NCBI GenBank assembly: GCA_019096065.1
Contig: JAGUCH010000006.1
Location: 5,538,001-5,602,000 of the forward strand
Origin: Paracyclopina nana
Lineage: Eukaryota; Arthropoda; Copepoda; Cyclopoida; Cyclopettidae
DNA length: 64,000 nucleotides
Reading direction: 5' to 3'
Numbering within the stretch: position 1 is the stretch's first letter; every line of letters starts with the position of its first letter. Shown piece after piece: positions 12,945-25,142 of the stretch. The notes under the pieces were generated by a model. The model did no database searches and was not told the DNA's origin. It was given only the letters and a program-made list of their open reading frames with translations. The translations under genes were made by a program, and so were the position numbers.

Positions 12945-15233
12945 CCCCACAAAACAAAAAATCAGTAGTAAATCAGTAGTAAACCCCGTTGCAAATTAAA
13001 TACATATAAATTATAAAAATTTTGTGATAAATTACAAATATGGTGTGCGTAGATGTGTACAATGTCAAATATTTACGTCAAATATTTTTATTTCCAAAGT
13101 TTTGAATTTTAAAAATTTGACATTTTGTCCTTTTTTGGTTATGTTTTTTGTTCCAAAATACTTAAATTTTTTTTATAACTTTTTGCCATTTTATGACTAA
13201 TCAAGCATCCCAGTCTTCATTTTATGTGTTCATTATTTGATATTTGTCAAATTATGAATCACATTTTATTTAGTTTTTTATCAGTAGTAAACAGATAAAA
13301 TACTAGCTTGTTCTCATAAAACTCAGTAAGGCAGGCGGTAAGCAAAGCAAGGCACTTTGGAAGCTCATAACTCAGAAAGTACTGAGCCGATTGGAACCAA
13401 ATTTGGAGGCATTCATAAGAGCATATTGAAGAATGTTCATGCAAAATTTCATCCGGATCGGAGAACTCTATGGAGGTGGCTGATTTTTCTCCTTTGCTTA
13501 ACTGATTTGCCTCACTTTCAGTAAGGCGGCCTTAGCGTCCTTCAATCCGGATGAAAATTGGCATGAAGATTCTTCAATACGTCCTTATGAATTCCTCCAA
13601 ATTTGGTTCCAATCGGACGAGTAGATGCTGAGATATAAGCGCGCAAAGTGCCTTGCTTACCTTATAGAAATGTTTATGAGAACAAGCTAGTGATTTCAAC
13701 TTCCTTTTTTTTAATCAGTATGTCAAAATATTTTTATTAATAAAATTGCATCAATAAAATCAGTATTTTTTGTATTTCAAATACTTAAAAAACTGTATAC
13801 TATATCTGTTTAAAAAATTAGTTTGTTTTTGATTAATTGTATACTATATCAGGTTGTTATGTAGATTTCTCTGATTTACTAGGTCAGTATTTCATGTACA
13901 TTCTGGCACATAAGTCCCTTCAAATTCTGGCAGTTGTTAATCAGCTCTAATTACTATTCCTACTCACTACTTATTGTCTTTCATTGACTTTTTCAAATGC
14001 ATCTTTAAGGTATACTATATCAGGTTTTCATCTAGATTCATCTGATTTACTAGGTCAGTATTTAATGTATATTGTTGTCCTGGGGTCATTGCAAAAAATC
14101 AATGTTCTTAATCACTTCTAAATACAGTTACTACTCTGCACTAATTGCCATCAACACATTATTGGCACTACTGTCAATATGTGTATTAAATCAGGTGTAA
14201 ATGTAGATTCTACTGATTTAATTAGTCACTACTAAAATATAACTTAGTAAAATGTTCAGAGATGGCTCTGCTTGCAATTCAATAATTTTGCTAAATTGTT
14301 CTTATCAATAACTTTTAATGGCTTTAAGATTTCAAAAATCATCATTAATAGATGTTGTTTAGAACAACATGAAAACTGAGTTAGAAAGTGTCATGCTTCT
14401 TATTTTCAAAGAAAAACTGAGATCTTGAGTTTTATTCAAATATATATCTTATGGAGCAAGATTGCTGACTTGTAGCAATTCAGTCATTTTATTTTATTAC
14501 TGAAAACATAGTTCTTCTTGTCTCATGAGCTAGAATTAGTGATGGAGTGAGTCAGAAAATTTATGGCTCATTTATTCTCCACCTATATGCAAGACCTGAG
14601 CCTGATGCACTCCAAGGCAAAAGGGATAAAAGTATAATTGAAGTGTATATTAAACACAATAACAACTGAATTAATTGAGATTAATAAATACATAAAAATA
14701 TAAATGGTATGGTATATTAGTAACATTAAATTCAGATAAAATACACATAAAAAGCATTTACAGATTGTATTTGTAATCAGTTTCAACTACATTAACTACT
14801 GATTATATTTGTAAAAAAACAATATTAAATGTATATTTAATCAGTTTAATTGGCAATAAATACGTAATAAATAGACAACTCCGAAAAGAAAAATTTGAAA
14901 AAAAAATTCAAAAACAAATAAGTATTTAATGAGGTTGAAATCGATTTAAACCAGATAAAAACCGGATTTATTCAAAAGTAACTAATAATTATACAGACAA
15001 CGGTAAGTAATATTAAAAATTTTAAAGTGAATTTGATATCAGCACATCGCAATAGCAACGATAGAAATAAAAACTAGTCGATACAACCATTTTTGAAAAA
15101 TCAGGTTTTGCGAAAAATTTTATGAAACGGTTGCGTTACGCTTTTATCAGTATTCTTGTTACAAGACACCTGATTTAATATACGTAGTAAATCAAGATTA
15201 AATCAGGTTCATTTTGAGTTTTGTTTTGTGGGG
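12945..15233 (+). mobile_element. unclassified transposon, CCCCACAAAAC ends, copy 1
   Basis: Begins CCCCACAAAACAAAA and ends TTTTGTTTTGTGGGG, with the 2-bp duplication AA on both sides (12943-12944, 15234-15235). It is 2,289 bp with a 382 bp foldback inserted at 13306-13687; without that and its 2-bp duplication it is 1,905 bp, against 1,904 bp for the inverse copy at 45888-47791. The left end has tandem ATCAGTAGTAA motifs, the right end has GTAGTAAATCA. The interior holds three degenerate tandem units of about 170 bp (near 13848, 14021 and 14183) with CTGATTTACTAGGTCAGTAT. No transposase frame; a conserved frame of about 60 codons occurs in both copies (14583-14786 minus here). Two-bp duplication plus subterminal repeats recalls CMC/EnSpm-type elements, but this is only a suggestion. 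Confidence 0.9.
13306..13687 (+). repeat. foldback element, GCTTGTTCTCAT family, copy 2 (nested)
   Basis: 382 bp inside the unclassified transposon, flanked by TA (13304-13305 and 13688-13689). The other copy of the transposon lacks it, which confirms it is a later insertion. Confidence 0.92.
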
Positions 15234-15235
15234 AA

Positions 15236-17815
15236 GTTGACTTTGAGTCGATCTGATTTTTTTCATCAGCTGACGACTCACTTTGTGATTTGCAAAAGAT
15301 ATTTGTCTCCCTTTTCTGGTGTTTTTCAGGGGCTTACACGAACTGTACTCGATACCCATTATTTATTATAATTCTGATTTATGCTTTGCAAATCGATCAT
15401 CATCAAGCTTTTCTTCTTGCAGCAGAAGAGAAAAACAGCCTGAAAAAGGCCAAGTCGAGGCCAAAAGTGCCGAATCATTCCTGGTCAGCCGCGATAACAT
15501 ATTTTCCTCTCACACCCAAATAAGCTACAATGTCGTACCTGAATGTAACGTTGAATCAATAATGTGTCCTTATCACTCTCTTTTTTAGCTAATATTTGTT
15601 GGCCTTGTCTCACTCATAGCAGAGTCAACGACCTAAAAAACGTATCCTAAACCTAAATCAATAAATCTTCTTTCACAACTAAATACATAGTATGTATTTA
15701 TCAACTTCCCTTGGGACTTAGAAAAAGATGTATTAAGCAGGTATCTTAATTATGAAAACAGCCGAATTTGTGGCACATTTTCGAGGTTATATCCGCATTA
15801 TGCTTGTCTCCCCCTCTTAAATTAGGTGTCAGAAATATGATATGGAGAAAAGTTAGGCCTGTTGTGCAATTTTGGCCTTGCTTTGTTGAGCAAGGCCGAC
15901 GTAGCATAACGTACTGCAAGGGCTAGCTTGAGTTTGCAAAATTGCCAAGCTGGCAATTTTGCACACACTCAGCTTAAGGCGAAATACATTGGCGTTCCAG
16001 ACGTCTGTCTACTTTAATAATATAGTGCATTCTTGCTGCTTTGGCCTGTATAAAGGCCTAAGAGTCCTTGGGGCCTTAAAAAAGGCTTTCACCTTTTTTC
16101 ACATTATTATTGTGCAGAATAAGCTCTGATTCTTGGCATCTTCTCTTGGTGGCAATAATAGCTGTGTCTGGCTGCAATAGAGATCTTCTTTGTCAAGTTT
16201 TAAGTTTTTTTGCAAACGTGGAAAAGTCTATGCTATGGAAAGTGCATTTTCTTCTATATCCACTTTCCAATTCCAGACGAGACGTCTGGCCAAGATTTGG
16301 AGAGTTCTTTGAAACGAAGGCCTTTCCTATATATGTTTACTGCAGAAAAGTGCAAAAGCAGACTCTACTTCTGCATGATTGACCTTTTGGCAAAAACTGC
16401 CAATTCTCCATGGAAGTGGGAGTGTATTTCCACGTTGCAGAATCTTCTTCAGCTATGGCAAAAAAGGTGACAAGAAAGCTCTCGAGTTTCCGACATTTCA
16501 GACAGCCACTTTATGCAATTTTCTCATACTAGTATCTGACTTTGTAGGATTCTAGCTTGCAAAAAAAATGTCGTGAAAGAAGAGAGGCCCAAGTTTGCTG
16601 CTGATCCTCTTACAAAACTATTAGGTACAGAACTTTGCAGCTCGGCCCTCATTTCTTCAGAAGCAAAAAGTTCCACTTCTTCCCATTAACCTTTTCTGAT
16701 GGAAAATGGACTAATGAAGAGCCCTAGCTAACATAAAAGTCATTCCCCACACAAAATCATTACATGAATGCTCATTAAAAATGCTAGAAAGCCACGTGGA
16801 CTCGTTTTGGAAAGGTTCAACTAATTGCCAAAGTATCAGGTTAAAAATGAGAAGAAGAGCTCTCTTTTTGGCTGGTTCTAAGCAGAAATGATCTAAATAG
16901 AGAAAAACTTGGTGTACCTAGGTTTGGTGGTAATTTATGCTTTCCTGAGTAGGCAGTTAGATTGGTCGTAAATTGGCCAAACTAACAAGGCAACTCCTTC
17001 ATAGCGGAGCACTGGTTCATATTAGCACGCGAAATAGAACGTAGTATAGTAGAGTTAACAATGTAGAAAGTTCAGTCTGGCCCTTAGAAAGCAGCCTTGA
17101 GAAGGCCGTTGACCCAGGCTTCGAAGGCCTTCAACGTGGCCTTCTGCGGAGACTGTCAAATATAGACAGTTCACAAATACAAGGCACTAATGCTATACTA
17201 GCATAAGCCTCAGGCCTTTTTTGCCATGATCAATAATTCACGAATAATTTTTGCATAATCAGCAGACCTCAGCTCTAGTATACCATATACCAATGTAATA
17301 CCAGCAGCTGCATGTGGCTTTTCTTAAAAAATGGATGCTTTTGAGAAGGTTTTACAACAAATGAAAGCAAGTGGAAGAAAAAGCCAAGTCTAGTACATTT
17401 GGAGAATAATAGTTCCCTGCCGCCTCAGCAAAAGTTAGACCCCAAGAAACCTCGCACATTTTTCATTTCCTCGCTGCGCTCGGATGAAAAATAGTTGCTC
17501 GGTTCTCAAATTTTTCCCGACCTCTCAGGGATTTTTCGCGGGGTCTAACTTTTGCTGAGGGTGGTAGGGATTCATTTTTCTCTAACAGTAACCGAAAATC
17601 TCAGGTTGGTTGAAATTCCAAGACAAGCTCGACCTACTATTTCGATCCATCATAAAGTGACCCAAGTCAACTCGCGCTCGCTTGGCGGGTCTGTTGTGGC
17701 CACTGGATTCTAATTCTAGCTGAATACTGTGACTCAGTTAGTCAGTTAGAACTTACAAGCACAGCCAATTGACGCCATCGCAATTTGCATTGCATATTTT
17801 TAGCTAGTTATTATT
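15236..17815. other. intergenic, no gene seen
   Basis: No gene supported. Overlapping frames near 15290-15588 and 16110-16470 have no family resemblance. A motif similar to TCACCCGAGCGTAGCGAG (see 39370-39412) occurs in altered form near 17462-17482. Confidence 0.4.
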
Positions 17816-17827
17816 ATGAAACTTAAA

Positions 17828-18400
17828 GACCAAGACTGCAATTTGAGGCAATTCAAGACTTCATATTGAGGCTGCTCAAGACTACAAATTGAGGCCGTTC
17901 AAGACTCCTGCACCCGGCAGCGTCTCCCGCACCCGGTAGCGTCTCACGCACCCGGCAGCGTCTCCCGCACCCGGCAGCGTCTCACGCACCCGGCAGCGTC
18001 TCCCGCACCCGGCAGCGTCTTCTGCACCAGGCATCAACTCCCGCACTGCGGATCGACTCCCATGCACACATTGTGACTACTCAAGACTACGAATTGTGTG
18101 GGAAAAAAATCGCCCGGGTGATCTGCCGGACCCCCCGGCAGCGTCTCCCGCACCTGGCAGCGTCTCCCGCACCCGGCAGGGTTTCCCTCACCCGGCAGCG
18201 TCTCCCGCTCCCGGCAGCGTCTCCCGCACCCGGCAGGGTTTCCCTCACCCGGCAGCGTCTCCCGCACCCAGCAGCATCTCCCGCACCCGGCAGTGTCTCC
18301 CGCACCCAGCAGCATCTCCCGCACCCGGCAGTGTCTCCCGCACCCGGCAGCGTCTCCCGCACATTGTGGCTGCTCAAGACTACAAATTGCGTGGGAAAAA
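17828..18400. repeat. GC-rich 20-bp minisatellite with GCTCAAGACTACAAATTG flanks
   Basis: Two arrays (about 17906-18030 and 18134-18361) of a 20-bp unit, consensus CGCACCCGGCAGCGTCTCC plus one base, with variants such as CAGGGTTTCC and CAGCATCTCC. Each array is bordered by copies of CTCAAGACTACRAATTG (17876, 18080, 18373). The long frames here on both strands (up to 137 codons) are products of the repeat, not genes. Confidence 0.92.
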
Positions 18401-18489
18401 AATTTGCCTGGTTATTTTTTTTCCCGGGAAAAAAATACCCCTGGTCAATTTTTTTCCCATTATTGTTGCTACCGGCAGAGAAATAAACT

Positions 18490-19405
18490 GAGAACTATTT
18501 GGAAATTGAAACCTAACCAGGGATTTTCGGTTACCGGTAGAGAAATAAATTATTCCCAAGGGACTTTTATCCCAGGGAAGTAACTTTTGCGAAAAGCCAC
18601 CTTTCACAAATATTGCTGCTATAGTATGCTATTTTGGTATATATGCATCCACTATGAATTAATTTTTGGCCTTCTTTTTTAGAAAGTTCAATGACTTCAG
18701 CATTCAGCTGTTTATATTTGCAAAAGCTGATAAGAGCCTCATAAACATTGAATAAAAAGGCAGCAGCTTTTGGGGCTGTGTTTTTCACTCTTCTACGTAT
18801 CATAGCAAAAAGAGTTTGCTCAAGCCATTGGCAAACAAGCAGAAATCGATGATAGCAAAAAAAAGCTTGTATAATCACATTTCGTGTAAGCAGTTTAAAA
18901 TATTCGTTTTCTCCAGCGCACCAATTATTGGCTCTTAAAAAGGAGTAAAAAATCCAAGCGACTTCCTCAATTTTACGACGTCAACAACAACCAAATTAGG
19001 GAGGATGTCCAATGATCTATCCAGGCCATAAAAATTGATGGGAAAGCTTCGGGGAAAAAAGGGTTAGAAAATTCTGGCTGCAGAGCATTTTGGTGAAAAA
19101 TTGCTCTAGCAGACGACGACGCGAGGGACAAACTAGTCATTATTGGAAACAACGGTTGCGTTTAAACCCCTTGGAAGTTAACGAACAATTTTCTCTCTTG
19201 CAAGCCACATAGCTTAACTATAAGGTCAGCTCCGCTCATGTACAGGCTGACCCACTAATATTATATCAAGCCCTGTTCACCTGGTCAGTTTTGGCCAATT
19301 ATAATTAAAAAACGGATAATGTACGCATTGTTGTCTAATTGTGCTAATTTTCTCAGAATACTTGTTAAAATATGTTGAACAAGCTTTAAATTGAGAATTT
19401 TAAGA
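18490..19405. other. intergenic, no gene seen
   Basis: No gene supported. The minus frame at 18567-18878 (103 codons) has no recognisable domain. TGTTCA-type element ends occur near 19219 and 19270. Confidence 0.4.
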
Positions 19406-19409
19406 AAAA

Positions 19410-19720
19410 TAATGCAAAATGCATACAATTCAATGTAAAATACTTGAAAGCCGTTGTAGAATACATGCAATTCAGTGTAAAATACATGCATTTCATAGTA
19501 AAATACATACAATTCAGAGTAAAATACATGGAATTCATGGGAAAATTTAAAAAAATTAAGCGTTAAATCAATAAAATTCAATAGATTTTGAAATTAAGAG
19601 TAAAATATGATATTCATTTTAAAATAGTGCATAAAATTCAGTGAAAATACATGCAAGTCTTCAATGTAAAGTACATGCAATTCAGTGCCAACAGTATGGA
19701 ATTTAGTGTGAAATATTGAC
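19410..19720. repeat. AT-rich minisatellite, about 22 bp
   Basis: Degenerate tandem repeat with consensus near ATACATGCAATTCAGTGTAAA, roughly ten units with some interruptions. It produces a spurious periodic minus-strand frame (19285-19581, repeats of EFHVFYSEL type). Confidence 0.8.
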
Positions 19721-19749
19721 AACTGCATAAAACAGCCATGTTAGTTAAA

Positions 19750-21235
19750 TGTTCATTAATTATCAAAAGTGGTGCAATTTTGATGGGTCAGCCTGTATTA
19801 CTCCCACTCCCCACGCATGCATGCTTAGCAGGAGAAAAGTTCCTCCTACGACGCGAGCTGTCACCGTCGTCACATTTGTGGTCTTGTTAAAGCTCCATGA
19901 CTTCTTACTGGTCATTGCAAAGACATTTTATGGCGGTCGTAACTTGAGGAGTCCATTGACACGACTGACCTCAAGGAACGCGGAAATATTCGGCTGGAAG
20001 AGTTGAAAAGTCCAATAAAATGCTCACAGGAGCCAAAACACTCAGACCATTCAGTCTCGATGGAATTTCAAACAAAAACAGCTGAAGCTTCCTTTTCCAG
20101 CCCAAAAATTTGCATCACTTTTAAAAATAAAACCGAGCCTCTATTTTCAGGGCAGCAAACAGGGTTTTCCTATTTAGATAATTTTAGTATAATGCACCAG
20201 AGTGAATATGATCATCACATTAGAAATTGAATAGAGCTTTTGTGATGCATATAATTGCGTAGTTTAGGGTGCATAGAATTGATGTTAAATTAGATTGGGA
20301 CACTTTTGTGCCACCATTACAATTTATGGGTCACGTGTGGCTACATTCACATTTTGCAGCTGCACCTCAATGATCAAACCTTGCGCATAACCAAAGCAGT
20401 GACCTTTGATTCAGTGTTACATTTACCAGAGCTGAATGCATTAACTGCCCATCCTTTTATTGGCCTTCTCCACTTTTTGTTATATGGCTCAACTTTATTT
20501 AGCCTGGAGCAGCAAAAAAAACCCCCAGGAAAAAAGGGCATTTTTCACCCCTCGCTGTAGCGTTTAATAAAGTCATTACCTTTGATGTTTGGTGTAATGA
20601 CATGCAAAGTGTTATGTTTACTGCAAGCCTGAAATTGGCCATAATTTCGCATATAATGTGCCACCATGAAAATAATCAAATGGAGACACATCATGTGTTG
20701 GTCTAAATTGTAATGAGCCACATTGAGGCCATAAAACTCAATTGAGGCCATAAGAAGAAGAATGCTGCTGCATTTCCAGCATTATACTGCATAGCAGAAG
20801 AAAAGACCTTCAGTAGACAATTCGTGGCAATGACCGGGTTATGGCAGCACATTTGTAATGTGGAAGCTAGGAAAAACTTTGTGGTGTTCATTGCCCATAT
20901 AGGAGCTGCTGCTGCTGCTGCTATATGTGAGTGGTGGTCTAAAATACTGGCTGCATTTGCAGCTGCAGTTAGCTGCACAGTGGGAAATCTGGCCCCATAA
21001 AGCTTTCACATTTGGCTCAGTGTCCCAGACAAAACATCTACATTGGCTTGAAACTAAAGGGGTAATCTTTTTAATTTCAACAATATTTTAAATGTAGATG
21101 AAAGTATATAGACTCTTAATTCAAATTCTTGCCTTATAATTATTGCTGCTGCTGCTGCAAAAGTACTTTATAGCCACTGTGCTCAAATTATTTAACTCCT
21201 CCCTCATATAGCATAAATCTCTGAGGGAGGCTCAT
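19750..21235. other. intergenic, no gene seen
   Basis: No gene supported. Short (CTG)n runs occur near 20908-20922 and 21145-21160. Confidence 0.4.
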
Positions 21236-21239
21236 AATA

Positions 21240-21621
21240 GCTTGTTCTCATAAACTTTTCTATAAGGTAAGCAAGGCACTTTGTGCGCTCATATCTCAGC
21301 ATCTACTCGTCCGATTGGAACCAAAATTGGAGTAATTCACAAGAACATATTGAAGAATATTCATGCCAATTTTCATCCAGATCGGAGGACGCTAAGGCCG
21401 CCTTACTGAAAGTAAGGCAAATCAGTTAAGCAAGGGAGAAAAATCAGCCACCTCCTTAGAGTTCTCCGATCCGGATGAAATTTTGCATGGACATTCTTCG
21501 GTATGCTCTTACCAATCTCTCCAAATTTGGTTCCAATCGGCTCAATACTTACTGAGCTATGAGCTTCCAAAGTACCTTGCTTTGCTTACCGCCTGCCTTA
21601 CTGAGTTTTATGAGAACAAGC
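21240..21621 (-). repeat. foldback element, GCTTGTTCTCAT family, copy 3
   Basis: 382 bp with GCTTGTTCTC / GAGAACAAGC ends and TA on both sides (21238-21239 and 21622-21623). The order of internal motifs is reversed relative to the copies at 6795 and 13306, so it sits in the opposite orientation. Confidence 0.9.
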
Positions 21622-21623
21622 TA

Positions 21624-24600
21624 ATGTCTAATGTCACATTTACCACCACCAAGTGCACCCTAGCATATTACAGAGCAGGAAATTGCAACTGCAGTATCTT
21701 CTTCTGGGACTTGCACTCTGGGGGACAATTTGGGGCTTGAAAAAAGTATTTCTCAATTCTTGATGAAAAATTCCACCTCAAAATGGGCAGTAATGAAGTT
21801 TCTCTCAAAGGACTTTTGCTAAGCAGCTTATCCTGCACCCAGTTGACCCATTGTGATTTGACAAGAAAGAAATTCCTGCTAAAATAACTTGTGTGTGAGA
21901 AAACATGGTTTTTAAGGGGCCAAATTCCTATTGTGCACCACTGAGTACTGCAGTAGTATAAGCTCAGAAGTTAGTGAACTGAGAAATGATGCTGTTCCTG
22001 TGTTATATGATGATTATGGGATTTTTCCTCCATGCTGAGATTGTTTATGGTTTTGTTTACATGTGCTGCTGATGCAGCAGCCACGTGGCACTAATAACAA
22101 TAACTCACTTAAGAAAGAACTAATTATAACTACTATGCTGTATGGTTGGGTCAAGCTGAGTAAATTATTTTCATTCTTCTGCAGTGAAAAGATTAATTAT
22201 TGATTGAGATGTCATCATATGGCAGATAAAAAAAATTCCTCAAAATCATGAAAGAAGCCCAGCTGTGCTGAATCCATTTTGTACATATCCTCAACATCCA
22301 TTTTTTATCCCATTGAGACAAAATACCATGAAACATATAAGACTTTTATTATGCATGTATAATGGCTGCAGTTTTATTATGATTTCATTTTTTCCCACAC
22401 ACATGTTTGTCTTCTTCATTTTTTATGGCCTTTTTGATAAACATCACTACATTTTTATGGTTGTTTTCATGCTAGCTGATCCCAGTAACCTATGCTACAT
22501 ATGTTAAGCTTGAGAGCTTTTGGCTAGGTTCAATTTTGTGCCAAGGGTCAAAAGAATGCTTTGCCTCCATTGCATTTTGAATGCACTCAGAAATCAATCA
22601 AAAATTGACCAACTTAAAGAAATCATACTATTTTAAAATTAAGTACCTCATATTTTTGTGATGACTTAAAGATAATTTTCTTGTTCCTGGCCATTGGCCT
22701 TTAAAGGGAAAAAGGCCAGTTTTTTCAGGGCAAGATTTCTCAGTGTGTATGAAAGAGAATCGTTTTGAGGGCTTTGTTATGATTGCATTAGTTCCTCATC
22801 AGTCATCAAAGTTGCATTTGCTGCAGATGAACAAGCTGTTTAAAAAGGATGATTGATCCTTGCAGCATCACAAATATTCCCGCCAAAATGTCATTCTCTA
22901 TTAGCAAACGCCCTTCAATCATCGTTGATTCTGCAGCTGCTTTACATAGTATCATAAAAAAAATCAGCAGATTTTTTCAAAGCTCTCCTTTCTTTGCCTA
23001 AACAGAATGCTTTGAATTGAGGCTTATTTGCTTTTAAGGTGAATTCAGCCTACAAAAAAGCCAGCTTGCGGAAAAAACACTGTAAAATAGCCCAGGAATG
23101 ATTTATGTTATGTCTGTTGCAGGCCTTAAAAACCAAGTGGCAAAATAAATGACATCTGGATTTGTTTACTACGTCCCAAAATGGCCATAAAAGCAGAAAA
23201 ACCTCAAAACAGTTATTAAAACTTGCCAAATCAAATATATCACAATAGATGTGTGGTGCAAAATTAGTAATAGAAAATTCCACATACTGAAAATTCCTTC
23301 ATTATCACAGAGAGCCAAATATGTCACTCTTTCATCCTCTTTTATCATTGCTACTGCAACAAAGTATGTGGGACACAAAACACGCCCATGCTCAATCGCC
23401 AGTTCATTGCACCCAGAAATAGTGTCAAAAGATCCCTCTAAATATAGTATTAGTAAGCTATAGCTATAGTGAAAGCAGTTAAGGGAGGTGAAGGGCAGAA
23501 AACGATTTTTCTTCACTCCCCCTTGCATCATAGCATAAGCACAGTGTGGAGTTGCATTTCTGGGCTTGAAAAAAGGCTTTTCAACAGGTTTTTATCTTTC
23601 AAAGGCTCTTTTGCAACAGTGTGTCAAAATCCCCCAAGGGATATGCTAGTGTGTTGTGCCAAAAGCCTCGAATTTATCCTACAGTGCATTCAGCGAGCTT
23701 TCCTTTGGCCGGCCTCGGTTGGCCTTCATTTGCTGTTCAAGGCTTTCTCTAGTCACAGACTTTCTCTCTCGGTCACTGGGGAACTAGGGCTAGCTTTCAC
23801 TCCAAAAGGAGCAAATAGAAAGCCGCCAACCCCCGGAGAGCAGAACGTGCGTTTTTTTCTCTTCTTGTACACTGCATGCATTTTTTCCTGATCTACTCGA
23901 GTCATACAAGGCCAGGCCATGGCCGGGTTGAAGGCCACACCACCGCCGAAAAAAGGACCTTGAGCTGCGAGGAAAAAAGTGTGGCCTTGCTTGCTTTGCT
24001 TGAAAAAAATCAAGGCCAAGAAGAAACTCAATACTAGTACTACATGCATGAGAAGAGGCCTTTTAATTCTTGTGAAGTAAAAGTAATCTTTATTTTAGGT
24101 CAATTCTTCAATTTATTTGGTAGGAGTGTTTTACAGTTATGGATTTACCGGGAGATGTATTGTATATAGCCTTTGCTTTTTGGAGGAGATATAAAACACA
24201 AATTGTTCTGATGATCTTTGCTTTTTTCACCGGGGTGGGATTTTTTCCGCGTCGTATCTAAATGATTTTTTTTTGTATTTGCGTATGGGGAGGGCGAAGA
24301 AAATGGCGAAAGGCGCGCACAATTGGCAGTCATTTTGAGCGTTGGATTCAGACCTAAAGAAAAACAACTCAAAAAATCAAAAAGAGAGAATAAAATAAAC
24401 AACAATAAGCAAAAAGCGTGGCTTTGTAATTTTGCATAGCAGTAAAAATAATAATGAGGGAGGCGGAGCAGCAGCTGTCGCGCGCACACGCACATTCAGC
24501 TGTTGCGCGTGCGCGTAGCCTACATTTCGCGCGCTCTCTCTAATGTGTCTGACTAGTTGCAGTCTTGCGAGATAATGTAAAAAACAGATTTAAAACTATG

Positions 24601-25140
24601 GTACACTCACCGCGGCGATGATACACATTGTGGTAGACAAAAACTAGAATGACATACCCATCCACAATTAAGTTTTGAGACATCAAGGCAACTAGTATTT
24701 TTAAAAAATAATGTTTACAAGGATTTTTGGATATTGAGACAAATATGTGAGAAATGGTGGCGGGAAGTGGGGCGGAAATGCCTTTACAAAATAGCTTCTT
24801 TATACACTTTATGATCAAGAAATGTATATAGTACTGGTTATACTATATAAAAGGGTGCTTTCAAAGATCGTTTTTCACTGGGCTCTTTCATCATCAATTT
24901 TAGGGGATTTGTTTTGTTTTTAATCGTGTACAAAAACAATCACAATCTTCGTACGCAGTATATATGTATGTATACTAAACAGGGCCAGGTCAATTGTCAC
25001 CAGATGAATGTAATATAATAATGAATGTAGCAGAAAGGCAACTTCAAAATTATGGGGAGGGTTTCACTGCCAAATGCCCCGCAGTGGCCACTTGGTCATA
25101 TCTTTTGCTGCACATAGTATATGTATGTATTATGGAAGTG
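21624..25140. other. intergenic, no supportable gene
   Basis: Mostly AT-rich. A CpG-rich patch at about 24478-24540 is next to a minus-strand stretch with a reasonable acceptor and donor: ATG at about 24683, open to a GTGAGT donor near 24608, about 25 codons, reading MSQNLIVDGY. A second exon-like segment starts near 24355. I cannot assign either to a family. Confidence 0.35.
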
Positions 25141-25142
25141 TT

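Noticed and set aside
18073-18486. Long overlapping open frames on both strands, up to 137 codons
   Set aside because: They are created by the 20-bp GC-rich minisatellite; the peptides are simple repeats in every frame.
19285-19581. Minus frame with repeating EFHVFY peptides
   Set aside because: Product of the AT-rich minisatellite; no start context or splice structure.
23469-23891. 140-codon plus frame
   Set aside because: No domain or motif recognised; overlapping minus frames of similar length; composition as expected from local sequence.
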